Part shown: piece after piece, positions 16,463 to 25,869 of the stretch
Numbering within the stretch: the first letter of the stretch is position 1
How the letters are laid out: each line of letters opens with the position of its first letter
DNA from: Fluoribacter dumoffii NY 23
Lineage (GTDB): Bacteria; Pseudomonadota; Gammaproteobacteria; Legionellales; Legionellaceae
Direction of reading: 5' to 3'
Assembly: GCF_000236165.1 (NCBI RefSeq)
Contig: NZ_CM001373.1
Span: 474,304-538,303, forward strand
Length of the DNA: 64,000 nucleotides
The notes under the pieces: model-generated
Databases searched by the model: none
What the model was told of the DNA's origin: nothing
Seen by the model: only the letters and a program-made list of their open reading frames with translations
Made by a program: the position numbers and the translations under genes

Positions 16463-17995
16463 CTACATAAGAGACAAAGGACCTGAATCAACAGCTCGAG
16501 CTCTACCGTGAGTGGGAACGAGGTCATTTAACTGGTTCTGGATGTAGCTCACTACTTTATCGGCTACTGCATCAGCATAGGCAAGTACTTTCTTCTCTTC
16601 TTTAGGATGTTTTAATTTGATTTCTGCTAACTTAACAGCTAATTCTTCCGCCCATTCTTTGCATAAATAAAAATCCTTATCCACTATATCAGACAAAGGT
16701 GCAATATATTGGCCATGCTCCATTTTAAATGTTCTGTTTATTTTAATTATGACTTCTTTCGCAACTTTGGCGACAATATCCGGGAGAAGCTCTTTTTTAT
16801 TGTCACTTAATTGCTTTGCCAATTGAACGGTTAACAGGGCTTGAAAGGAGTGGAAATCCATGATTACAGATGCTTGGCTCCTTAATTCATTATTAAGCTG
16901 GGTAGTCAGTTGTTGGTTAGACTCTTCCCGGATTCCAGACTCAATAATCAGATCAGCCATTTTCTTTAGCACTTGCTTAATATGTTCAACTGTTTCTGCT
17001 GGCTGTTTAAGGACAAGAGTACGAAATGAAGTCATTTCAGAATGGGCATTTTTTACTTCTTTTTCATCAAGAGCAAGTTCCAGGGGCAATTCGTCAGAAA
17101 TTAATATATTAAATTTCATTAACATTAACTCTGCGCGGAGAGCTCGTGCTTTTTCTATTGCATATTTTTTGAGGGAAGGATTAAATTTTGCTAACTCGGG
17201 TGTTTCAAATTCAGTTGCTTTGTTATTGAATTTACCATTCAGCATGGCTTCTAAAACTGCATTTTGGAAATAGCGATAAACCGCCTCTCTGCTGGAATCC
17301 ATATTTTGGTTACACCAATTCATATAAATTGGATCAAGTAAATCCAACAATTCTCTGATTTGTTTAATGAGCTTTGATTTTAAAGGATAGAGGTGAAGAT
17401 TTTTTTCATACTGCACCATGACATTGAAAGAAAATACAGACTTTAAAAAAATTGCTCTGCGTGATTTTGCATCTTTACTTGTTTTTTGCTCAAAATAACT
17501 TTCATAGGCAACGGTGTCCCCCCATAGACTTGAGCTTGAGGGATCATTTTTGATTAATTCATCCAAAATGATGCGGGAGTAAAGGGGAAGGCTGGTGCTG
17601 GATACACTGCGTCTACGACCCACATCTCGATTTGAAGTGGAAGTAGTGCCCTCATAGGCTTTATCTTTTCTATTTTGAAAAAAAGAGCTCTGTTGCCTAA
17701 GCATTGCACTTCCCGGTTGAGCAATTTTTTTCCTAATTTCCTCAAGGTGCTCAATGCTTTGGTAGGGACTATTAAAGTTGCGGACATCTTTAATAATAAA
17801 TTTTCCATCCTCAAAAATAATGTCAGGAAAATCCTTAAACATCTCCGGAGTTATATGCGGTTCCACTCGGGAGTGATCTGTCTTTACACAGTACATCAAG
17901 CAAGTGGCTTGATTGGTTTTTTCATCCAATTTCCAAACTAAAGGGTTACCCTGGATTGTAATATTTTTAAAGAATATTTTCATATAATCATGCAT
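16463..17995 (-). CDS. Unknown soluble protein, possible Legionella effector
   Basis: I do not recognise this 510-residue protein. It has no signal peptide and no membrane segment. The N-terminal 90 residues look like a compact mixed fold. A Ser/Arg/Thr-rich linker (about residues 105-145, with RRRSVSSTS) follows, then about 350 residues of almost entirely helical sequence. The start is uncertain: ATG 17995 and ATG 17983 both lack a clear ribosome binding site, and a TTG lies at 18004. A large, helical, orphan protein with no neighbours on its strand is typical of Dot/Icm effectors. The C-terminus, ending DSGPLSLM, lacks the usual glutamate-rich secretion signal, so the effector idea is weak. 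Confidence 0.7.
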   Translation of the reverse strand: MHDYMKIFFKNITIQGNPLVWKLDEKTNQATCLMYCVKTDHSRVEPHITPEMFKDFPDIIFEDGKFIIKDVRNFNSPYQSIEHLEEIRKKIAQPGSAMLRQQSSFFQNRKDKAYEGTTSTSNRDVGRRRSVSSTSLPLYSRIILDELIKNDPSSSSLWGDTVAYESYFEQKTSKDAKSRRAIFLKSVFSFNVMVQYEKNLHLYPLKSKLIKQIRELLDLLDPIYMNWCNQNMDSSREAVYRYFQNAVLEAMLNGKFNNKATEFETPELAKFNPSLKKYAIEKARALRAELMLMKFNILISDELPLELALDEKEVKNAHSEMTSFRTLVLKQPAETVEHIKQVLKKMADLIIESGIREESNQQLTTQLNNELRSQASVIMDFHSFQALLTVQLAKQLSDNKKELLPDIVAKVAKEVIIKINRTFKMEHGQYIAPLSDIVDKDFYLCKEWAEELAVKLAEIKLKHPKEEKKVLAYADAVADKVVSYIQNQLNDLVPTHGRARAVDSGPLSLM

Positions 17996-18119
17996 AGTGA
18001 ACAAAAAAAAACATAGTACGAATTATAGAAAGCTCAATCAAGCACTATTTTTTAAAGCTCGGAGAAGGGTACACTATTATGCGCGTAATAATTATTCTTG
18101 TAATAAGAAAATTAATCGA

Positions 18120-19622
18120 TCAGCCTAAAATAACGCCCCTTTTTCTCATTGTTTTTTGCAAAATATAAGCGAAAAAATACATGATGATCCCTAGTATCAT
18201 TGCGGTAATACCCAGGACTAAATAATAATCTTCATAGTAGGGGAGACTGTCTATGGCCGAATGAATTGTGTTGGGAATGGCAACCCAGCCAGCTATTCTC
18301 CCTGAAATGGCGTGGGCTAGGGAACTGGCCAGATACCATACTCCCATAGCAAAAGCGATGGAGTTTTTATCACAATACAGGCCGACCATACTAAGGCCAA
18401 TGGCGCTAACCCATAGTTCCGCAATTGAAATGAGTATATAGGTTAAAGCAATATAATTGCCATTAATTATTCCAGTATCAGTAGTCGATGCAGCAAATGC
18501 CATGACCAGAAGGGCTACTCCTGCAAGTGCGGTACCTGCGGCAAATTGATAGGGGATGGTGAAGTGAGGAAAAAATTTGTAAAAACGCGGCAGTTGACTC
18601 CCAATAGCCAGGATAAGTAATGGATTGAGTATTTGATAGTGGGCGGGGGAAACAGTCAAACCAAATAAATTATGATCAGAATTATTTTCGGCAAATAAAA
18701 TTAATGTGCTGTTCATCTGGTTATAAATTACAAAAAACACGACTGCTTCAATGATGAGTAGCAAAGCAATCATTTGTTTTTCTCGCGTGATTCCTTTAAG
18801 GGCGAGAGTTTTTTTCAAAAACCAGGCGATCCCTATCCCACAACCTGAGGCTATAATTGTGCTTGCAATATAGACATATGAATAAGCAAATAATGTCAGG
18901 GTATAAATAAGTATGATGTAGCCGATTAACCGAAAAATACCTGGTTTGGAAAAAGAGGAGAGATCTTTACCCCAAATAACATTTTCATAAATCGAATAGC
19001 GCCTTGCAAAATTTAAAGCAGCAATAGACTTGCCCACAAAAGCCAAAGTTAAAATAGAAAGGGGTCCATAACGGCTTTCAAGAAGTAAGGGTGCTATCAA
19101 AGTAGCCAATAATGCTCCCACATTAATAGCGATGTAGTAGTAAGTCATGGCCGATTTCGCTTTCACTGCATCATCGGAATAAATATGCGATACCATACTC
19201 GAAGAGGTACCCATTAATAGTGAGTTGGTAGCGGGAATTAATGCATAGGCAGCAATAAAAAAAGTATCTCCCAACGTGTTTACCGTATATCCACTGATCA
19301 TTATGAGCAAATAGGCCATGGCCAACATGACACTGCCTAGTAGGATTGCCCGCCTGATGCCAACGACCGTATCTGCCATAAAGCCACCGAGCATCGGCAT
19401 GAGATACCCTGTTGCATGCGCGACCCCAATAAATGCATAGGCTTTTGCTTGGCTGTATCCTAAACCTTGCGACCATACAGGGCGAGTCAAAAATAAAACC
19501 ATTATCGTATTAAGTGCGTATACGGAAAATTGACTCCAGAAGGTAATATATATGATGTTACTGGCTTGTTTTTGTCTTAGCGCCAATTCAGGTAAATAAT
19601 TTTTCACTTCTTGAGAAATCAT
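18120..19622 (-). CDS. POT/PTR2-family transporter lacking the ExxER motif
   Basis: A 500-residue major facilitator protein with about 14 hydrophobic segments. GGFMADTVVGIRRAILLG near residues 78-95 matches the PTR2 signature of proton-coupled di- and tripeptide transporters. The helix 1 motif ExxERFxYY of that family is replaced by ITFWSQFSVYA near residues 26-36, with no Glu or Arg at those places. Proton coupling through the usual residues is therefore doubtful, and the substrate may not be a peptide. GAGG lies 8 bases before the ATG. It shares its strand with the methyltransferase upstream (38-base gap). Confidence 0.8.
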   Translation of the reverse strand: MISQEVKNYLPELALRQKQASNIIYITFWSQFSVYALNTIMVLFLTRPVWSQGLGYSQAKAYAFIGVAHATGYLMPMLGGFMADTVVGIRRAILLGSVMLAMAYLLIMISGYTVNTLGDTFFIAAYALIPATNSLLMGTSSSMVSHIYSDDAVKAKSAMTYYYIAINVGALLATLIAPLLLESRYGPLSILTLAFVGKSIAALNFARRYSIYENVIWGKDLSSFSKPGIFRLIGYIILIYTLTLFAYSYVYIASTIIASGCGIGIAWFLKKTLALKGITREKQMIALLLIIEAVVFFVIYNQMNSTLILFAENNSDHNLFGLTVSPAHYQILNPLLILAIGSQLPRFYKFFPHFTIPYQFAAGTALAGVALLVMAFAASTTDTGIINGNYIALTYILISIAELWVSAIGLSMVGLYCDKNSIAFAMGVWYLASSLAHAISGRIAGWVAIPNTIHSAIDSLPYYEDYYLVLGITAMILGIIMYFFAYILQKTMRKRGVILG

Positions 19623-19660
19623 TGTTCTTACCTCATCATCGAAAGATAATTATCAGATTA

Positions 19661-20479
19661 TCACTTTCTGGCAAGAACGACATCTATTATGTGAGTATCA
19701 TGATAAGGAAAAGTGAATATTTTTCCAAAAAGTCTTTTAAGTCTTTGAATTAAAAATATTTTGGGGAGCATCCTAATGGATAAAGTATTAAGAAACCAAG
19801 TGCCTTCAATGCCAAACAGAGCCAGTTCATCAATTGTATTTAGGGTAATGGGTATTTCCAAGCGTTGATGCGCAATAACTTCAAATTGATGATCCTGAAA
19901 TGCCTGCATCAATTCATTGTTATTAGCAGCCACTGTGGTATTTTTTACAATGGATTTATAATAATGCCCCACAACACTGCTTAAGATGGAATCCCCGGTA
20001 ATAAATTCAGCAAGGCGCTGTTGGGCTACTGGAAACGAATCATATGTGGTGGTGATCATTGAAAAATGGCCATTCGCCCGGGTCAGCAATTTAGCCTCAT
20101 GAAATAATACTTTAATGGGAATATATGCATTAATAAAATGAGCCAGAATTAAATCCTGACTATGGGGGGGTAAAAATTTACTTGCTTGTGCCGCACTGCC
20201 TTCAATGGTAATTACTGGCAGGGTTTCGCGAGCGCGCTTTAACATCTCAGAAGAAACATCAATCCCGGTAAATTCTGCTTGTGGCATTATTTGCTGTAAT
20301 TTTTTCAAAAATGCACCATCACCAACCCCCAAATCAAGAACTTTATAATGAGGTTTCATGCCTAAATAAAAGCGCTTCATTTGTTCGATGGCTACTTGGT
20401 GGCTTTGGCTAATCGCTCCAAAACGATTGGCCGTTGCATAATTTTCAGCGATGTCGTTGTACATGGCCTTTAAGGACAT
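19661..20479 (-). CDS. SAM-dependent methyltransferase
   Basis: A 272-residue class I methyltransferase. Motif I reads VLDLGVGDGAFL near residues 47-58, an acidic residue follows in FTGIDVSSEM, and motif III-like LILAHFINAY lies near 110. No feature shows the substrate; a small molecule or lipid is as likely as any. It is the first gene of a probable two-gene unit with the POT-like transporter. It diverges from the epimerase gene at 20657. Confidence 0.8.
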   Translation of the reverse strand: MSLKAMYNDIAENYATANRFGAISQSHQVAIEQMKRFYLGMKPHYKVLDLGVGDGAFLKKLQQIMPQAEFTGIDVSSEMLKRARETLPVITIEGSAAQASKFLPPHSQDLILAHFINAYIPIKVLFHEAKLLTRANGHFSMITTTYDSFPVAQQRLAEFITGDSILSSVVGHYYKSIVKNTTVAANNNELMQAFQDHQFEVIAHQRLEIPITLNTIDELALFGIEGTWFLNTLSIRMLPKIFLIQRLKRLFGKIFTFPYHDTHIIDVVLARK

Positions 20480-20656
20480 GCAAAAATTCCGGTTTAATAA
20501 GGTTTGGTAAGTATATCCTTAAATTAACGAAATTTGCGACTGTTGACAAAGGAAATATTTTCTTACCCATTTTATTGTCAACTTTTAATGTAGTAGTATA
20601 TAGTGTTCGCCACATTGGATAATGATGCAAATGCGTTTGATTCGTCAGGAATTATT

Positions 20657-21613
20657 ATGTCTAAGATATTAGTTACTGGTGCCACCGGATTCATTGGAAG
20701 AAAATTAGTACCAGCCCTTATTACTGCAGGTCATGAAGTTCGATGTGCCGTATCTCAAAAAGCTGATTGGCTCAATACCGACCAAGTTAAGATAGGTAAA
20801 ATAGAACCAGAGACTGATTGGAGTGAAGCACTTGAGGGAATCGATGTAATTATTCATCTGGCAGCAAGAGTTCATGTAATGAAGGAAAAAAATGAAGCAG
20901 ACACCAATGAATATTATAGAGTGAATAGTGAGGCAACAAAAAATTTTGCTGAGCAAGCCGTAAAACATGGGGTTAAACGCTTTATCTTTTTAAGTTCAAT
21001 TAAAGTAAATGGGGAATTTACAGTACAAGGATTCGCTTTTTCCGAGGAAAATCAAGCTCAGCCCGAGGATCCTTATGGACGCAGCAAGCTGTATGCTGAG
21101 CAATATTTACAATCAATAAGTCAAAATTCCTCCATGGAAGTTGTTATTCTTAGACCCCCATTAGTTTATGGACCCGAAGTAAAAGCTAACTTTTTAAAAA
21201 TGTTACATTTAGTTAAAAAGCAAGTTCCTTTACCCTTCGCCAGTATACAGAACAAGCGTCATTTTATTTTTATTGACAATTTGGTCTCGGCATTGTGTCT
21301 GTTGGTTACCCATCCTTCAGCTGTAAATCAAACATATTTGATTGCCGATGATGATGCATTTTCCTTGCCTTCATTAATGCGTCTGATTGCGCAGAAAATG
21401 AATATTAAGGTTCGTTTAATTCCTGTGCCTGCGCGGTTAATGGAGAAAGTTTTTCAACTTTTGGGTATGAGAAACTTCAGTAATAGATTACTCTCATCAT
21501 TAGAAATAAATAACAGGAAGATAAAATCAGAATTAGGCTGGATTCCTCCTTATAGTTCGGATGAAGGATTGAAAAAAACTGTTGAGTGGTATCAAAGTGA
21601 ATTTAACTCTTAG
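20657..21613 (+). CDS. NAD-dependent sugar epimerase/dehydratase
   Basis: A 318-residue extended short-chain dehydrogenase. The NAD-binding GATGFIGRKL is at residues 7-16. The catalytic Ser lies in FLSSIK and the YGRSK pair gives Tyr and Lys near residues 142-146. Enzymes of this type next to a WecA-like transferase usually make a nucleotide sugar such as a 4-keto-reduced N-acetylhexosamine for O-antigen or capsule. ATG 20657 has AGGA 6 bases upstream and leads straight into the Rossmann fold; the in-frame start at 20603 is not needed. The downstream gene overlaps its 3' end. Confidence 0.88.
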   Translation: MSKILVTGATGFIGRKLVPALITAGHEVRCAVSQKADWLNTDQVKIGKIEPETDWSEALEGIDVIIHLAARVHVMKEKNEADTNEYYRVNSEATKNFAEQAVKHGVKRFIFLSSIKVNGEFTVQGFAFSEENQAQPEDPYGRSKLYAEQYLQSISQNSSMEVVILRPPLVYGPEVKANFLKMLHLVKKQVPLPFASIQNKRHFIFIDNLVSALCLLVTHPSAVNQTYLIADDDAFSLPSLMRLIAQKMNIKVRLIPVPARLMEKVFQLLGMRNFSNRLLSSLEINNRKIKSELGWIPPYSSDEGLKKTVEWYQSEFNS

Positions 21614-22616
21614 TTTCCTTTTTTTAACATGTTCAGTCATACTGACTAAAGTATTCTGTATTCTTGCTCAGGATACCCGTCTTATGGATAAACCGAATGA
21701 TCGCTCAATGCATTCCACACCAACCATCCGAGGCGGTGGGGTTGTATTTATTGGATTGGCTTTGCTGGGGTTACCCCTTCTTTGCTATATGACCGATACG
21801 TCAATTTGGGGGCAGTTGGTTTTTATTCTTTGCATTTTCTTTCTTGCATCAGTCAGTTTTCTTGATGATTTATATAACTTGTCTGTCAAACCGAGATTTT
21901 TTACCCAAAGTGGTATTGCTTTATTAATTGCTCTTGTAATGCGACCGGAACAATTGGATTTTGGAATCGTTACAATTAATTATGCTTTTCTTATTATTCC
22001 TTTTATATTTTTTGCGGTCATTTGGGCTATTAACCATTTTAATTTTATGGACGGTATTGATGGTTTTTGTGCAGCCCAATCCATTTTTTTATTTAGTGCT
22101 TATGCACTTCTTTTCGGCATAATGAATGCGCCATTTTATCAAAGCTTTTGTTTTATCCTTATTTTTAGCCTGTTAGGATTTTTATTTTTTAATTTCCCTC
22201 CCGCCAAATTGTTCATGGGGGATGTGGGAAGTGCAAGTTTAGGGTTAATTTCTTTTTGTATCGCTTTAATAGCCCAACAAAAATTCCAAATTCCTATTTT
22301 TTACTGGTTTATGTTGAACGGTTTATTTCTTTTTGATTCCACCATTACTTTAGTCCGCAGAATGATTAATAAAGAAAACTGGTCCGCACCTCATAGAAAA
22401 CATGCTTATCAACGCTTGAGAAAATCCGGAACTGGGGTTACCATGATTTTATTGGGACAAATAGTTCTGAATCTGTTCTTTTTGATATTGGTATTATTAA
22501 TTCAGGAACAAAATATTACCTTTGGAGTTTTATGGATTCAAATCGGTCTTATGTTGGTCATTTATTATTTGATAGAAAAAAAATTTCCAATGTATCCCAA
22601 GTCAATGTCAGTTTAA
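21597..22616 (+). CDS. WecA/MraY-family undecaprenyl-phosphate sugar-1-phosphate transferase
   Basis: A 339-residue glycosyltransferase family 4 protein with about ten membrane helices. Conserved stretches are DKPNDRSMHSTPTIRGGG near residues 32-49, SFLDDLYNLSVKPR, NHFNFMDGIDG and FMGDVGSASLG, which hold the aspartates that bind magnesium and substrate. It should transfer an N-acetylhexosamine phosphate from a UDP sugar to undecaprenyl phosphate and so start O-antigen or a related glycan. It starts at GTG 21597 (or TTG 21582) inside the epimerase gene, so the pair is translationally linked. The WbpL-type pairing with an epimerase supports O-antigen initiation. Confidence 0.88.
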   Translation: MNLTLSFLFLTCSVILTKVFCILAQDTRLMDKPNDRSMHSTPTIRGGGVVFIGLALLGLPLLCYMTDTSIWGQLVFILCIFFLASVSFLDDLYNLSVKPRFFTQSGIALLIALVMRPEQLDFGIVTINYAFLIIPFIFFAVIWAINHFNFMDGIDGFCAAQSIFLFSAYALLFGIMNAPFYQSFCFILIFSLLGFLFFNFPPAKLFMGDVGSASLGLISFCIALIAQQKFQIPIFYWFMLNGLFLFDSTITLVRRMINKENWSAPHRKHAYQRLRKSGTGVTMILLGQIVLNLFFLILVLLIQEQNITFGVLWIQIGLMLVIYYLIEKKFPMYPKSMSV

Positions 22617-22718
22617 TTTTATGAAAAAATAGTTTTTTTCTCACAAAAAGAGAACATTTAACTATTTTCTTAATACTCCGTTAATAATCACAGTGTAAAA
22701 TTAAATTCGAATAACAAA

Positions 22719-22806
22719 TATAATTAGGTTATAGTCGTTTTTTGGCTATCAAGAATACCATGGAAGCGTTCTGTGGAGGAAAGAGATAGCTGCTTTTGTT
22801 AGGGAG
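22719..22806 (+). promoter_or_regulatory. csrA upstream region: -10 and leader hairpin
   Basis: TATAAT is at 22719-22724 without a clear -35. In the leader, CCATGGAA (22758-22765) pairs with TTCTGTGG (22769-22776, two G-U pairs) around a GCG loop. GGA triplets, the core of CsrA binding sites, occur at 22762, 22775 and 22778 and in the AGGGAG ribosome binding site at 22801-22806. This layout would allow CsrA to repress its own translation. Confidence 0.45.
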
Positions 22807-22813
22807 ATTTTTT

Positions 22814-23008
22814 ATGTTAATTTTAACTCGACGTATTGGTGAAACTTTAATTATTGGTGATGATGTTAATATTACCGTGTTAGGCGTGAAGGGTAACCAA
22901 GTCCGTCTCGGCATTAATGCACCCAAAGATGTTTCTGTCCATCGTGAAGAAATTTATTTACGCATTCAACAAGAAAAACAATCAGACGAATCTGAAGAAG
23001 CAGTATAA
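22814..23008 (+). CDS. csrA: Carbon storage regulator CsrA
   Basis: A 64-residue RNA-binding dimer with the canonical N-terminus [16 protein letters not shown]. Arg44-type residues are within [15 protein letters not shown]. CsrA binds GGA motifs in mRNA leaders and in Legionella represses transmission traits during replication. ATG 22814 is supported by AGGGAG 7 bases upstream and by the family start; a start at 22796 would add six residues. The gene seems monocistronic. The short acidic C-terminal tail is normal for Legionella-type CsrA. Confidence 0.97.
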   Translation: MLILTRRIGETLIIGDDVNITVLGVKGNQVRLGINAPKDVSVHREEIYLRIQQEKQSDESEEAV

Positions 23009-23032
23009 ATCGATTTCCTCGCAGCTCATCCA

Positions 23033-23060
23033 GTTCCGAGCACTTAACAATGCTCGGGAC
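23033..23060 (+). terminator. Possible terminator after csrA
   Basis: GTTCCGAGCA (23033-23042) pairs with TGCTCGGGAC (23051-23060, one G-U) around the 8-base loop CTTAACAA. No T run follows on the plus strand, so intrinsic termination is unsure. It could also serve as a 3' stability structure between csrA and the converging birA. Confidence 0.45.
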
Positions 23061-23099
23061 GAACTTCCATTATCTAATCCCGTATTATTTGTAAATTTT

Positions 23100-24086
23100 T
23101 TATAATTTTTCCTGAAGTGAAGTATCTCCAGACGAGAGAAAATGTTTTCTCCCTGACTCATCCTGCAATATTAATTGTCCTGATGCATTAATTCCACAAG
23201 CAATTCCGGAAAGCGTATTTGCAGATTGGGTTACACTAATTTTTTTCCCAAATAAATAATCATACTGGTTCCATTCCTCCATAAAACAGTTTAATTCATG
23301 GTCAATAAAGCGGGTTAAATAACGTTCTAAATTAACAATCAGTTTTGCTATAAGTAAATTACGATCAAAGTGGTGTTGGGTTATTTCATATAAAGAACAC
23401 CAGGGTTTATCCGGAAGAGGGGTATTGCGCGTGTCAGTGTTTACGTTTAAACCAATCCCTATAATAATTTGAATGGTGCCATTAGATTCAGCCAATATTT
23501 CTATCAAACTGCCGCATAATTTTTTATCATTCCATAAAATGTCATTTGGCCATTTGATTTTTATATTAGACGATATATTAAATTCATTCAGGGTGGTTAA
23601 AATGGCCAAACTGGTCACCAAACTTAATCCGGAAAGTTTGGTGAGATCATAGTTGAGGGTCCAGCGGCTCGAGCAATATATATTTTCACCAAAAGGCGAG
23701 TGCCAGTGTCTTCCAAATCTACCCCTCCCTTGAGTTTGAATTTCAGCACAGCAAATCTCAACAGAATTTGAGAGCGGTAGCTCTTTAAGATAACGATTCG
23801 TTGAATCAATGGTGGTAAATAGATGCAGGTTGAATGGATTCAATCTTTGTGCTAATCCCAGATTCCCAATAATTTTTTCTTTATCCAATAAAACTAAAGG
23901 ATTAGGAAGTTGGTAACCTTGGTGGCTTATACGCTTTATAGGAATTCCAGACTCAATTAAATGATTAATTTGTTTCCAGATCGCTGAGCGGGTAATCCCA
24001 AGAGCTGCCCCCAATTCAGAACCACTATGGCAATTACCATCACCCAGCAATTTTAATAATGCAAGTTGTGAGGGAGTAAAAGACAT
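23100..24086 (-). CDS. birA: Biotin-protein ligase and biotin operon repressor BirA
   Basis: A 328-residue bifunctional BirA. Residues 1-60 form a winged helix-turn-helix (LGITRSAIWKQINHL). The central ligase domain holds the biotinoyl-AMP loop GRGRFGRHW and KWPNDILW, and an SH3-like C-terminal domain contains GIACGINASGQLIL. It attaches biotin to the AccB subunit of acetyl-CoA carboxylase and may repress biotin synthesis genes. ATG 24086 is chosen; a TTG at 24095 is also in frame. It follows the PPTase gene by 12 bases in one operon. Confidence 0.95.
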   Translation of the reverse strand: MSFTPSQLALLKLLGDGNCHSGSELGAALGITRSAIWKQINHLIESGIPIKRISHQGYQLPNPLVLLDKEKIIGNLGLAQRLNPFNLHLFTTIDSTNRYLKELPLSNSVEICCAEIQTQGRGRFGRHWHSPFGENIYCSSRWTLNYDLTKLSGLSLVTSLAILTTLNEFNISSNIKIKWPNDILWNDKKLCGSLIEILAESNGTIQIIIGIGLNVNTDTRNTPLPDKPWCSLYEITQHHFDRNLLIAKLIVNLERYLTRFIDHELNCFMEEWNQYDYLFGKKISVTQSANTLSGIACGINASGQLILQDESGRKHFLSSGDTSLQEKL

Positions 24087-24098
24087 CGTTATCAAAAC

Positions 24099-24836
24099 CT
24101 AAAAAATTAAGCTGGCATTTTGCTGCAAATGAATAAATCCATGTCTGATTTCTCTTATCATGGGATGATGGCATAAAGCGCCGCTGCAGGCTACTTGGGG
24201 CATAAATGAGCGCAATTGCCAGGTCATATTATGTAAAGGATCATTCACCAGCAGTTTCGTAGGTATAGAGATTGGGACACTAAAAAGCTTGGTAGGGTAA
24301 GAAAGCCCCAAGCCACAGGCTTTAATAAAAGCTTCTTTTTGTGCCCAAACATGGAAAAAAACCGCAGGTTTTAAAGCCGGTGGTACTTTCATAAATTCTT
24401 CATACTCTTTTTCGGAAAATAAATTTTCAGCAATACCTGCATAGGGTCGAGCAGAAAATTTTTCAATATCCACACCTAAAGGAAAGCCTTTGCCAACGGC
24501 GAGCAAAGCTAAATCACCGGTGTGGCTTATATTAAATTGCAATTTTGCTGCGTTGATGACCTCTGGTTTCCCATGAGCATTATAAGTAAATTCCAGCTGC
24601 TCGGGAGGAGTATTCAGGTAATTGGATAATATAATTCTCAAAGTGGCTCTGGCAGTTGAAAAACGACGCTTGTGTTTACTGAAATAGAATCGTTCCGCAC
24701 GTGCTTGTTCTTCTGAATTTAATAAGTCATAGGCATTTTTTAATTCATGCGCTAAAGAAAATTGCCAAAGATCAATTCGAGCTTCATTTAAGATGCAGTT
24801 TTGTGTATTTAAAGGGTTAAATCCGGTAATGATCAT
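24099..24836 (-). CDS. Sfp-type 4'-phosphopantetheinyl transferase
   Basis: A 245-residue enzyme that moves phosphopantetheine from CoA to carrier protein serines. The magnesium motif GVDIEKF is near residues 119-125, WAQKEAFIKACGLGL near 157-171, and an N-terminal NAHGKPEV stretch precedes the ISHTGDLALLA strand. Its length fits the Sfp/EntD class rather than AcpS, so it can serve polyketide or peptide synthases as well as fatty acid ACP. It is cotranscribed with birA and divergent from accA, which places two enzymes that add cofactors to carrier proteins beside a fatty acid gene. Confidence 0.93.
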   Translation of the reverse strand: MIITGFNPLNTQNCILNEARIDLWQFSLAHELKNAYDLLNSEEQARAERFYFSKHKRRFSTARATLRIILSNYLNTPPEQLEFTYNAHGKPEVINAAKLQFNISHTGDLALLAVGKGFPLGVDIEKFSARPYAGIAENLFSEKEYEEFMKVPPALKPAVFFHVWAQKEAFIKACGLGLSYPTKLFSVPISIPTKLLVNDPLHNMTWQLRSFMPQVACSGALCHHPMIREIRHGFIHLQQNASLIF

Positions 24837-24915
24837 ATGCTTATTTTGAATCTGGCATCAATTGTCTGTTAAGGTTATCATATACCATGATTTTTAATTC
24901 ACCAAAGAGTATTCA

Positions 24916-25869
24916 ATGAGCCGACAATTTTTGGATTTTGAGCAACCAATTGAAGAGTTGAATCAAAAAATTGAAGCACTTCGCATGTTAGGACATGATA
25001 ACGAAGTGAACTTAAGTGATGAAATAGCACGACTGCAAGCTAAGTGCTCCGATTTAACCGCACAAGTTTTTTCAAATTTGGAGCCCTGGCAAATAGCCCA
25101 AATGGCAAGGCATCCATTAAGGCCGCAAACTACCGATTACATTGAGCGTATTTTTACTGATTTCCAAGAATTGCATGGAGACAGAAGCTGCTCTTCAGCT
25201 CCTGCAATTATTGGTGGTCTGGCACGTCTAAATGGCGAGCCCGTTATGGTTCTTGGCCATCAAAAAGGTAAACGTACCAAAGAAAAAGTTTACCGTAATT
25301 TTGGAATGGCCCGACCGGAAGAGTATCGAAAAGCCTTACGATTGATGAATATGGCGGAAAAATTTAAATTACCTGTATTCACTTTTATTGATACCGCGGG
25401 TGCATATCCCGGGATTGGTGCTGAAGAACGCAATCAATCTGAAGCAATTGCCCGTAACCTTTTTGTGATGTCACGCCTTAAAACTCCAATTATCTGTGTT
25501 GTAACTGGGGAAGCAGGTTCTGGAGGGGCATTGGCAATCGGTGTTGGTGATCGGGTGTTGATGCTGCAATTTGGAATTTATTCAGTAATTTCCCCAGAAG
25601 GTTGTGCGTCCATTTTATGGAAGGATGCATCCAAAGCAAGTGAAGCTGCCCGGGCAATGAGAATTACTGCAGATAAGATATTGGAAAATAAACTAATCGA
25701 CATGGTAGTACCCGAACCATTGGGTGGAGCGCATCGTAACGTCGATGAAATGGCTGCCCGGTTAAAGGATATTCTGGTTAGTGAATTACGCACTTTAAAG
25801 AAATTACCTTTAGAACAACTTGTCGAAAACAGATATGGGAAATTCATGGCTATGGGAGCAACCGATTAA
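24916..25869 (+). CDS. accA: Acetyl-CoA carboxylase carboxyltransferase, alpha subunit
   Basis: A 317-residue subunit with an N-terminal helical part and a crotonase-fold carboxyltransferase core, containing [20 protein letters not shown] and [17 protein letters not shown]. With AccD it carboxylates acetyl-CoA to malonyl-CoA, the first step of fatty acid synthesis. Size matches E. coli AccA (319). tilS begins inside its 3' end, so the two are coupled. Confidence 0.97.
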   Translation: MSRQFLDFEQPIEELNQKIEALRMLGHDNEVNLSDEIARLQAKCSDLTAQVFSNLEPWQIAQMARHPLRPQTTDYIERIFTDFQELHGDRSCSSAPAIIGGLARLNGEPVMVLGHQKGKRTKEKVYRNFGMARPEEYRKALRLMNMAEKFKLPVFTFIDTAGAYPGIGAEERNQSEAIARNLFVMSRLKTPIICVVTGEAGSGGALAIGVGDRVLMLQFGIYSVISPEGCASILWKDASKASEAARAMRITADKILENKLIDMVVPEPLGGAHRNVDEMAARLKDILVSELRTLKKLPLEQLVENRYGKFMAMGATD

